DNA of 54,561 nt, from NCBI GenBank assembly GCA_905176665.1, contig CAJINA010000114.1, forward strand, positions 1 to 54,561. Reading direction: 5' to 3'. The first letter of the stretch is position 1; the number at the start of each line of letters is the position of its first letter. The DNA is from Olavius algarvensis Delta 4 endosymbiont (lineage in GTDB: Bacteria; Desulfobacterota; Desulfobacteria; Desulfobacterales; CAJINA01). Position numbers and translations under genes: made by a program. Positions 10,254 through 16,928 of this stretch are shown piece by piece. The notes beneath the pieces are model-generated. The model made no database searches. It saw nothing but the letters and a program-made list of their open reading frames with translations, and was not told where the DNA came from.

Positions 10254-10357
10254 TGGTTAGGTGTTTCCTGTTGAGGCCTTTTGAAAAACAACCGCTTTTG
10301 TCCAATCCTGATGGGCGGACTAAACAAAATTGGATGTTTCTCAACAGCCCGGTTTTT

Positions 10358-10503
10358 AGAAGCAGCCTCAAGAAAGTCTTTTGCCCAAACTCGGCGTTGG
10401 GCGCTCATATTGAATCCTCGAAATACATACAGTATTCCTCCGGTTCAATGTTCGCGGCCGCCTTGTTTTTGACCAAAATCCAATTTATGAGGCAGCTCCT
10501 ACT
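10358..10503 (+). repeat. Dispersed intergenic repeat, copy B
   Basis: This copy lies between livK and livH. Shared core words are CTCGGCGTTGGGCGCTCA (about 10390), TCCTCGAAATACATACAGTATTCCTCCGGTT split over about 10413-10444, and CGCGGCCGCCTTG (about 10453). The ends are partly complementary: AGAAGCAGCCTCAAGAAA at the left and the complement of AGGAGCTGCCTCATAAA at the right. The most complete copy is at 51413-51580 in the opposite orientation. Confidence 0.65.
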
Positions 10504-10512
10504 GTGCGGTTT

Positions 10513-10551
10513 AAAAAACAGGGGGCAGACATCCTGCGTCTGGCCCCCTGT
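10513..10551 (-). terminator. Rho-independent terminator after livK
   Basis: Read on the minus strand, ACAGGGGGCCAGAC pairs with GTCTGCCCCCTGT (one bulged C) across a short loop and is followed by a run of six Ts. It lies 21 bases past the livK stop and before livH. It should lower expression of the permease and ATPase genes relative to the binding protein, a usual arrangement. Confidence 0.92.
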
Positions 10552-10571
10552 TGTGTCAAACCGATGGTTTA

Positions 10572-11699
10572 CTATTTAAGCTCTACATACTTGCCATTTT
10601 TAACCTGGTACATAGAGAAACCAACACCGATAGCGTCGCCGCGATCGTCAAACTTGATGCTGCCCAGGGGCGTATCCACGTTTTTGGTCCGCAGCGCCTT
10701 GGTGACGGCGGCGTAGTCTGTGGAACCGGCCTGCTCAACGGCGTTCAGCAGCGCGAGAGCAGCAGCGTAAGCATTCAGATAAAAGGCACCCGGATCAGCG
10801 CCGTATGCTTTCTGATGCGCCATGTTGGCGGCTTTGGCCATGGCGTTCTTGGAAACATCCATGGGACCGGTCGCATAGACACCTTCGGCATATTTACCGG
10901 CGACTTTAATAAAGGTGTCATCTTTTACGCCGTCATCGGAGATGAAGATGGTTTTCATTCTCTTCTTCTTCATCTGGGTTATAATTTTGGACGCTTCGGG
11001 ATGGTAACCGCCGAAAATGACGGCTTCCGCCCGGGAGCGTTTGATCTTCTGGACAACCGCAGAGTAGTCCACGGCGCCCGGTGTGATGCCTTCGTACAGA
11101 ACAACGGTGGCCCGGGAATCGGCTTCCAGGAAGGCTTTGGCGAATTCAGCCAGTCCCTTGCCATAGTCGCCCTTATCGTGCAGGACGGCAATTTTTTTGA
11201 GACCGAGTTTGTCCAGGGCGAAGTCCACTTCCAGTTTGGCCTGGGCGTCGTCAGAGGCGATGGTCCGGAAAAAATTGGGATAGTCGCCACTCTGGGTTAG
11301 AGCCGGGTTGGTGGCGGACGGAGACATGGCCACCATTTTGGAATCTTTATAAATGCCCAGGGCTGCTTTCGTGGCGCCGGAGCAGATGTGTCCGAGTACG
11401 ATCGATACGCCCTGAGAGGCTAATTTCGTAGCAGTGTTTGTGGCAACTTCAGGTTTGCAGACGTCGTCTTCAACCACCAGTTCCACTTGCTTGCCGAGCA
11501 CGCCGCCTTTGGCATTGATGTCCTTGACAACAAGTTCAGCAGCCTTGATGGTCGGAATACCGTAAGAGGCAAGGTCACCGCTGTGGGGGCCGGCCACGCC
11601 GAGTTTGATCGTATCGGCGAATCCAGCTCCGGACATGGAAAAGACCATAAACATGGCGGTGACAGTTGCAACCAACAACCTAACTGTACGCTTCTTCAT
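10572..11699 (-). CDS. livK: Branched-chain amino acid ABC transporter substrate-binding protein
   Basis: A 375-residue periplasmic binding protein (Peripla_BP_6/LivJK type). A Sec signal peptide (about 1-28, ending GAGFA) is followed by the mature IKLGVAGPHSGDLASYG start. Two Cys residues, in DDVCKPE and GHICSGA, sit where LivJ/LivK have their disulfide. The MSPSATNPALTQ segment lines the ligand pocket in this family. The ligand may be leucine, isoleucine or valine, but the family also binds amides and aromatic compounds. A strong AGGAGG lies before the ATG. It is the first liv gene, and a terminator follows it. Confidence 0.94.
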   Translation of the reverse strand: MKKRTVRLLVATVTAMFMVFSMSGAGFADTIKLGVAGPHSGDLASYGIPTIKAAELVVKDINAKGGVLGKQVELVVEDDVCKPEVATNTATKLASQGVSIVLGHICSGATKAALGIYKDSKMVAMSPSATNPALTQSGDYPNFFRTIASDDAQAKLEVDFALDKLGLKKIAVLHDKGDYGKGLAEFAKAFLEADSRATVVLYEGITPGAVDYSAVVQKIKRSRAEAVIFGGYHPEASKIITQMKKKRMKTIFISDDGVKDDTFIKVAGKYAEGVYATGPMDVSKNAMAKAANMAHQKAYGADPGAFYLNAYAAALALLNAVEQAGSTDYAAVTKALRTKNVDTPLGSIKFDDRGDAIGVGFSMYQVKNGKYVELK

Positions 11700-12004
11700 T
11701 GTAGTTTCCTCCTGCTTTAGTAGTGTAAATTGAGCAGCCAGCCAAACGGGTTAGGGTTTGGGTTCCTTTGTTCAACACCCGCTTCCAATTTCCGGCCCGG
11801 TGTTGCATATGGGTTTGAGGGTCGGGTTGAATTAAAAGTTAAACCCCAATTAAGTTTTTGTTATCAGGGCCTTAAAGACGGGGGTGCACCAGCTTTGACC
11901 GCTAGTGAACATTCCCCGAAAGTGACCCTCTATAATCGTTTTAAAATGCCCCGTCAAGGTTTAACCGGGTCGTTTGATGGGGACCCGACTGTCTTGGAAT
12001 CCGG
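11700..12004. other. Spacer upstream of livK, no gene found
   Basis: These 305 bases should hold the liv promoter, but I could not fix clear -35 and -10 boxes. The stretch around 11822-11870 is AT-rich with partly repeated TTAA words (GAATTAAAAGTTAAAC, CAATTAAG), which could bind a regulator such as the neighbouring XRE-cupin protein. The plus-strand open frame at 11730-12008 has no ribosome site and no recognisable protein. Confidence 0.4.
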
Positions 12005-12634
12005 TTAATCGGAGGCATAAATAATCCCGATAGCCCAGGCTGGTTTTCCATCCAACCCTCTCAACGCGTGGGGGATATTCGAATCAAAATAGAGGCAATC
12101 CAGGCTTTCCAGTTCGATCACCCGGTCAGCACCCCGAAATTCCATGCGACCCTCCAGCACGAAGAGAAACTCCTCACCTTTATGATTGTAGAAAATCATC
12201 TCGGTGGCCTCCCGCGGCAGGATTTCAATCATAAAGGGTTCCATGTTCTTGTCCGCCATAGGGTGCGCCAAGGATTCATATTGGTAGCCGACTTTGGTTC
12301 CATTGGCGCGACTGTGCAGGGGGACGGTCTCTTTGCGTTCCTTGTGTCTAACAACTGAAATTCGACTGGAAACCGGTGGGTCCTGAAAAAAGTAGCCGAT
12401 TTTAACATCCAGCGCTTTGGAGATCTTTAATAAGGTCGCAATCGGCGGTGCGGTGAAGCTGTTTTCGATTTGCGAGAGCAGCGATTTAGAGAGACCGGAC
12501 AAGTCAGATACATTCTGGAGCGTCAGGGCTCTTTTCCGCCGCAACTGCCTGATCTTGTTACCGAGGTTCAAGGTCTCGACTTCCCCGGCAATTTCGTTTT
12601 CGGCGGGCTGCCTGGTATCTGTTTGGGTTGCCAT
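12005..12634 (-). CDS. XRE-family transcriptional regulator with C-terminal cupin sensor domain
   Basis: A 209-residue regulator. The helix-turn-helix is at about residues 27-82 (IRQLRRKRALTLQNVSDLSGLSKSL opens it; the recognition helix is around LSKSLLSQIE). A small-molecule-binding cupin barrel is at about 130-205, with KGEEFLFVLEGRMEF and YFDSNIPHALRG as the two cupin motifs. This architecture is shared by PuuR/SutR-like repressors that sense small metabolites. It lies directly upstream of livK in the same direction, so control of the liv genes is plausible but unproven. No good ribosome site is visible before the ATG; a sigma-70-type promoter lies 56 bases upstream. Confidence 0.88.
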   Translation of the reverse strand: MATQTDTRQPAENEIAGEVETLNLGNKIRQLRRKRALTLQNVSDLSGLSKSLLSQIENSFTAPPIATLLKISKALDVKIGYFFQDPPVSSRISVVRHKERKETVPLHSRANGTKVGYQYESLAHPMADKNMEPFMIEILPREATEMIFYNHKGEEFLFVLEGRMEFRGADRVIELESLDCLYFDSNIPHALRGLDGKPAWAIGIIYASD

Positions 12635-12689
12635 ATAATATACAGAAAATGAATCCGGTTTTTTTAATTCAACACATTACACCCTACGC

Positions 12690-12718
12690 TCTATAGGCGC
12701 CCTGATTGATATTGTCAA
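12690..12718 (-). promoter_or_regulatory. Sigma-70-type promoter for the XRE-cupin gene
   Basis: On the minus strand, TTGACA (12718-12713) is followed after exactly 17 bases by TATAGA (12695-12690). The -35 box overlaps a small palindrome, TTGA-N5-TCAA, which may be a repressor site used for autoregulation; that last point is inference. Confidence 0.65.
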
Positions 12719-12879
12719 ACTTTTTTTAATTTGATGGAAATAAAAAGGTCTTGCCGTAAAGCGAATAAGCATGCTATGGCAATTAAGTCGTCGGTTTCAT
12801 TGATTTTATTCCAAGTGTCCAGCCGGTTTGACCGGCTGCCGCAAGAGAGCCTTCGCACGAAGGTGTACCGGAGCATGCC

Positions 12880-13734
12880 ATGGAAAAAGTAGGGCTGGTG
12901 GTAAAGAATGACCGCGAAGCCGAACAGAAAGCGCAGGCTTTCGAGCTATGGCTCCGTGAAAGGGGCATCACGATTGTTCGGCAGCAGCATCAGGCACCCA
13001 TAACGGCTTCAAAAGAAACCCATCCGCTGCCGATGCCCACGGATCTAGCTTGCGTGTTCGTCCTGGGCGGCGACGGGACCTTCCTGGGGGCCATCAGGTG
13101 GATTGGAGATCAACAGGTACCGGTTCTGGGCGTTAAATTCGGTGAAGTGGGATTTCTGGCCGAGGCAGTTGAAGAAGATCTCTTCACTGTGGCCCAGTCC
13201 ATCCTGGACAACGATTTCGGCACCAGTGAAAGGATGCGGCTACAGGTCAGGGTCTTTAGAGGGGGGCGGGAGATTTCCCGGGAGACGGTCCTCAACGATG
13301 TTGTCATCAACAAGGGCACCCTGGCCCGGCTGGCCGACATTGAAACCAGGATTGACGGTCATTACCTCACTACCTACCGTGCCGACGGTCTGATTATTGC
13401 CACGCCTACCGGCTCGACCGCTTATTCCCTGGCCGCGGGCGGACCGGTCCTGCAGCCGGCGGTACCCGGCATCATCATGACCCCCATATGCCCGTTCACC
13501 CTCACCAACCGCCCCCTGATCGTTCCGGACACCGCCGTTATATCCCTGCGCGTGGCGGAAAAGGCTTCCGATTTAATGCTGACTTTTGACGGTCAAGCCG
13601 GACAGGAGCTGACCGATGGGGATATCATCGAAGTGGTCAAGAGTGACCACCCGGTGCAGATGATTACCGTTCCAGGGCAGAACTACTACGATGTTCTAAA
13701 AGCCAAGCTGCGCTGGAGCGGGGGAAGGGTGTAG
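12880..13734 (+). CDS. nadK: NAD kinase
   Basis: A 284-residue NAD kinase, the typical length, forming NADP from NAD with ATP or polyphosphate. The GGDGT motif (residues 63-67), the EVGFLAE segment after it, and the glycine-rich [15 protein letters not shown] (about residues 172-186) are family signatures. The NDVVINKG loop is also present. GGAG lies six bases before the ATG. It is monocistronic and ends in a strong terminator that it shares with the convergent MCE gene. It does not sit with the other NAD genes at 1.1-3 kb. Confidence 0.96.
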   Translation: MEKVGLVVKNDREAEQKAQAFELWLRERGITIVRQQHQAPITASKETHPLPMPTDLACVFVLGGDGTFLGAIRWIGDQQVPVLGVKFGEVGFLAEAVEEDLFTVAQSILDNDFGTSERMRLQVRVFRGGREISRETVLNDVVINKGTLARLADIETRIDGHYLTTYRADGLIIATPTGSTAYSLAAGGPVLQPAVPGIIMTPICPFTLTNRPLIVPDTAVISLRVAEKASDLMLTFDGQAGQELTDGDIIEVVKSDHPVQMITVPGQNYYDVLKAKLRWSGGRV

Positions 13735-13757
13735 TGAGGTAGAAGGTGTAAGGTATA

Positions 13758-13837
13758 AGGTGTAGGGCGTAAGGTATAGGGGGAAGGTTTTAGTGGTTTT
13801 GCTTCAACCCTATACCTTACACCTTACACCTTTTTTT
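13758..13837 (+). terminator. Long repeat-built hairpin terminator after nadK
   Basis: AGGTGTAGGGCGTAAGGTAT plus GGG at 13758-13781 pairs with 13808-13831 over 24 positions with two mismatches, followed by a run of Ts (13832-13837). The arms are made of degenerate GTAAGGTATAAGG-type units that extend left to about 13743. The stop codon of the convergent MCE gene (13836-13838) lies inside the T run. Confidence 0.82.
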
Positions 13838-14876
13838 AAGGTCTTAAGCCGCTATCGGTGGGCGCGGCCTCCGGTTCCGGCGGCAGGTTGCTGCGGATCA
13901 GGGGATTTTTCTGGATGGATTGAATGATCTTGTCCGCATCATCGACGCTGTCGCGGATGTCATCGATTCCCTGCCGGGCTGATTTGATAATCACCGGTAT
14001 GTCGTGGCTGCCCTCCTCCACATTGGCCAGGATAGTCTTGATCGCCTGAATACTGTCGTCGACCTCACGCAATATGTTTTCAAGCCGCAAAAAGCTACCC
14101 GAGGCCTTGTTGCTGAATTCTTTGAGAGTTTCCAGGTTGGTGTTGACCAGTTCCACTGTCTGCGGGGTCTTTTCTGTGGCCGCAGAAAGGTTTTCCAAAA
14201 TTTCACCGAGCTTATCAATTCTGGCCAGCAGGGCTTCAATCAATTCACGTGACTGTAGGATACTGCCGGCCGTACCCTCGCCGGCTTCCAGGCCGGCGGT
14301 CAGCTTTTCGACATGGCCGGTCATCTTTTCTATATTATTCAGGGATGTCATCAAGGGGCCTTCCGGTGCCCGCAGTTCCTGCGCGGTTTCCGATATTCCC
14401 TGAACGGCCGCTACGACCATTTTGGCTGTTTTTTCGACTTCAAATTCCTGGAGAATGTCGGCAAAAGACTTCTTGGCCACGGTTTTGATCTCAGTGTTCT
14501 CCGGTAGCGGGAGATAGTCTGCGCTGCCGGGTTTAATGGAGACATATTCATCCCCGATCAGGGTGGGGCTTTCCACGGTGGCGACGGCATTGGTTTTTAT
14601 CCGCTTGGCAAAGTCTTCGTAAATCTTAAGGGTCAGCTTCACCTTTTCCCCGGTAATGGAAATATCCTTAATCAGCCCGATGTCGGTATTATACATCTTA
14701 ACCGCGGCATTTTCCTTGAGGTTATAGCTTTCGTTAAAGGTTGCATAAAATACGACGGAAGCCCGGAACCAGTCTTTGCCGCGCCCGATGATAATGATAG
14801 TGGCTAGAATTAGAACGGTAATGCTGATTGCAAACGTTCCGACAATTTTTTCCTTGCTGGAGAAATGAAGATCCAT
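13836..14876 (-). CDS. mlaD: MCE-family (MlaD-like) lipid transport protein
   Basis: A 346-residue single-pass protein. One N-terminal membrane helix (about 11-31) anchors it. The MCE domain follows (about 38-118), with the recognisable YNLKENAAVKMYNTDIGLIKDI-type start and the TLIGDEYVSIKPG closing segment. A long helical region (about 135-320) probably forms an oligomeric barrel or tube. The tail is proline-rich after NPLIRSN. MCE proteins move phospholipids between inner and outer membranes with an MlaE permease. AGGAAG lies four bases before the ATG. It is the third gene of a permease, ATPase-like, MCE cluster, but a 273-base spacer with a dispersed repeat separates it from the other two. 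Confidence 0.9.
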   Translation of the reverse strand: MDLHFSSKEKIVGTFAISITVLILATIIIIGRGKDWFRASVVFYATFNESYNLKENAAVKMYNTDIGLIKDISITGEKVKLTLKIYEDFAKRIKTNAVATVESPTLIGDEYVSIKPGSADYLPLPENTEIKTVAKKSFADILQEFEVEKTAKMVVAAVQGISETAQELRAPEGPLMTSLNNIEKMTGHVEKLTAGLEAGEGTAGSILQSRELIEALLARIDKLGEILENLSAATEKTPQTVELVNTNLETLKEFSNKASGSFLRLENILREVDDSIQAIKTILANVEEGSHDIPVIIKSARQGIDDIRDSVDDADKIIQSIQKNPLIRSNLPPEPEAAPTDSGLRP

Positions 14877-14989
14877 GTTGCTTCCTGTCTGCTGGCTAAC
14901 GGCTATTTGAAAAATGTCTTCTTGTTGGGTGAAGCTCTCAGAGCCAAGCCTGATTGGCCCCTTCTTCAGCCTGCGTTTAAGCTACGGCC

Positions 14990-15130
14990 GATATACTTCG
15001 TTGGGTGCCCGGTTCCTATCCTATAACAGCTTGCGCATTCACCACGATGGGCCTTGACTTCGCTGGCACCTCCGGTCGGAACCTCGCGGCCGCTTTTTAT
15101 CTTGAATCAAAATCCTATTATTAGGATGGT
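14990..15130 (+). repeat. Dispersed intergenic repeat, divergent copy D
   Basis: This copy sits between the MCE gene and the ATPase-like gene. Shared words are TTCGTTGGGTGCCCGGTTC (about 14998), CCTCCGGTCGGAACCTCGCGG (about 15069-15090) and CGGCCGC with CTTGAATCAAAATCC (about 15087-15115). The GAAATACT palindrome is not preserved. A small separate hairpin, ATCCTA-TTAT-TAGGAT, closes its right side at 15112-15127. Confidence 0.55.
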
Positions 15131-15149
15131 ATCTGCCTGTTGAACCGAT

Positions 15150-15812
15150 TTACATTTCTGTGCCGCCAAATGGAATCCGCAGTTTGCGTGCCGTCAACCG
15201 CGCCGTCAATTCATTATTCTCACATTGTAGAACGAGCGGAAGGCCGGCTGCGGTCATCTGTTGCAACTTGGTAACCAGGTGGTTGAAGCCCGGCTGGCCG
15301 ATCAAAGCCTCGGGGCTGTCCATTATAAAAAGCTGCACCGGCTTTGAGATTTCTCGGATGATGATGGCTGCCCTTATTTCCATAGGGCTCAAGGCCGTCG
15401 GTCGTAAGTCGAGTTTTTCGATCAGCTGGAATTCCGCACATAAATCTTTTACATCGTCGTGGAGATCAAGATCAAGCCTGTTCTCAAAGTAGGCCCGGGT
15501 GAGCATTAAATTCTGACGGACCGTCATATTGCTGACCAGGGCGGCCTGCGGTCCGAAGTAGCCGATCTGCCGTTTAATATCCAGAAGGTTTTGATAATTT
15601 CCGAAATCAAGGACTGTTTCCTGGAACGTATAGGTCCCGGATAACGGGTAAATCAAGGTTGCCAGGGCCCCCGCCAACAGGCGGGCATCGTCCGCATAGT
15701 CCGCATCGATGGCGCAGGTGTCACCTGGCGCCAGGCTGAAATTGAAGTCCCGCAACCGGCTGCCCGTGGCTGCATCCTGCAAGGTGTAGTTTTCTAAAGT
15801 GACAATGTTCAA
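15150..15812 (-). CDS. Degenerate ABC-ATPase-like protein in the MCE transporter cluster
   Basis: About 220 residues from the TTG at 15812, which has TAGGT a few bases before it and lies nine bases after the permease stop. The overall order of an MlaF-type ABC ATPase can be followed, but every catalytic motif is altered. The Walker A position reads DADYADDAR with no Lys. The signature reads LSPME instead of LSGGQ. Walker B reads LFIMDSPEA, with Ser at the catalytic Glu position. The H-loop reads LQCEN. The Q-loop area (IGYFGPQAALVSNMTVRQN) and the D-rich helical region are kept. The frame is intact, so it is probably a functional but non-hydrolysing subunit, or an active ATPase is encoded elsewhere. 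Confidence 0.75.
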   Translation of the reverse strand: MNIVTLENYTLQDAATGSRLRDFNFSLAPGDTCAIDADYADDARLLAGALATLIYPLSGTYTFQETVLDFGNYQNLLDIKRQIGYFGPQAALVSNMTVRQNLMLTRAYFENRLDLDLHDDVKDLCAEFQLIEKLDLRPTALSPMEIRAAIIIREISKPVQLFIMDSPEALIGQPGFNHLVTKLQQMTAAGLPLVLQCENNELTARLTARKLRIPFGGTEM

Positions 15813-15820
15813 AAGCGTAC

Positions 15821-16597
15821 CTACATATAAAACAAGATTGAGATAAAGATGTTGATCAAAATGCAGTAGAAAAAGCACTCGATGGCGGCCCGTGAAGTTG
15901 CCGGCGGTATATCGGTAATGCTGCGATGGGCCTGAAAGCCATGATACAGGCTTGTGACCGTGATGGTCACCCCAAAACACAGGGCCTTGACCAGGCCCAC
16001 GATGATGTCAGTGGGGCTGATCGCTTTGATCAACTGGTTGAAGAAACTGCCGACCGGTGCATACGTGAATATCCAGACGATGGCGTAACCGCCGAGAATG
16101 GCGCACAAAACGAAAACGATAAACAGGCTCAAGGTGGCGGATGTGATTCCGATCAGGCGCGGGACACAGATAACCCGAAGCGGATCGAGCCCGGCCATTT
16201 CAAGGGCCTCGATTTCGTGCAGGACGCGCATATAGCCCAATTCAATGGTAACCGAGGTTGCCGAGCGTAAAATGACCAGCAGCGCTGTAATCATGGGCCC
16301 CTGTTCCCGGACCACCAGCAGAACCATCAGTTTGCCGGTATCGTACTGTCCCGAGAGCTTGGTGAATTGCGCAATAAGCGTGCTGCCCGCAATCAGAGCA
16401 ATGGGGATGATCAGGGGCAGGGCCTGAATAGCGGTGAAATAAACCTGTTCATAAATGACTTTCCTGATCAACGCCCGTCCCTGCGGCGGACTGGTAACGG
16501 CCAGCCGGATCAATCGGTAAGTCAAGGCCAGGAGGTTGAAAAGATGATCGGTGGCCAGAATTGTTTTGCGGCCTATGCGTCCCGCGATCTGTATCAT
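15821..16597 (-). CDS. mlaE: MlaE-family ABC transporter permease
   Basis: A 258-residue permease with five or six membrane segments, the normal MlaE size. Characteristic are an amphipathic N-terminal region, the REQGPMITALLVILRSATSVTIELG stretch broken over residues about 98-122 (the conserved MlaE core), MRVLHEIEALEMAGLDP as the ATPase-coupling loop, and a short C-terminal helix. It forms the membrane channel beneath the MCE ring. The coupling loop is conserved even though the adjacent ATPase-like gene is degenerate. It is first in the cluster; no good ribosome site is visible at the ATG. Confidence 0.9.
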   Translation of the reverse strand: MIQIAGRIGRKTILATDHLFNLLALTYRLIRLAVTSPPQGRALIRKVIYEQVYFTAIQALPLIIPIALIAGSTLIAQFTKLSGQYDTGKLMVLLVVREQGPMITALLVILRSATSVTIELGYMRVLHEIEALEMAGLDPLRVICVPRLIGITSATLSLFIVFVLCAILGGYAIVWIFTYAPVGSFFNQLIKAISPTDIIVGLVKALCFGVTITVTSLYHGFQAHRSITDIPPATSRAAIECFFYCILINIFISILFYM

Positions 16598-16928
16598 AGA
16601 AGGAAAGTCCGAACTTTCACCGCGCTACCCGTTTAGCGCCAGACGGCCCTCACGACTGCCACTTGGTGCCTGCTGGTGCGCGCCTTGGAGATTGGCCCCA
16701 GAGGGGTGGCAGATAAGCCCCGGCAACGATCAGCAACTGCCGCTGCCTGCTGCCAACATATTGAAATTCAGGAAAATTATCACCCGGGGTGAAGGCTCAA
16801 TATGACTTTTAGTCGATTTTATCATAAAAATCCACAAGTTTAACCCCGCGTTGACAAAACACCGGCTTTATAATAGCCTTTTGCGTGGATGCTTTGACTA
16901 TATACTAGCTAATTCGGGGGTTTGACTT
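16598..16928. other. Divergent spacer between the MCE cluster and the envelope lipoprotein gene
   Basis: These 331 bases contain no gene I can support. The left part (16600-16760) is GC-rich with several short self-complementary words (GGCAGCAGGCAGCGG, GGCGCTAAACGGGTAGCGC on the minus strand), so a structured leader for the permease mRNA is possible. The right part is AT-rich; TTGACA at 16851 and TATAAT at 16869 are visible, but they are only 12 bases apart. Confidence 0.35.

Noticed and set aside
11730..12008. 92-residue plus-strand frame upstream of livK
   Set aside because: No ribosome site, no similarity I can recognise, and it lies in the presumed liv promoter region.
16580..16800. GAAGGAAAGTCC at 16599, which recalls the conserved GAGGAAAGTCC of RNase P RNA
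   Set aside because: None of the other conserved RNase P words follow at the right distances, on either strand, and the region is the leader of the MCE permease gene.
16851..16876. TTGACA and TATAAT upstream of the envelope lipoprotein gene
   Set aside because: The boxes are only 12 bases apart, too close for a sigma-70 promoter.
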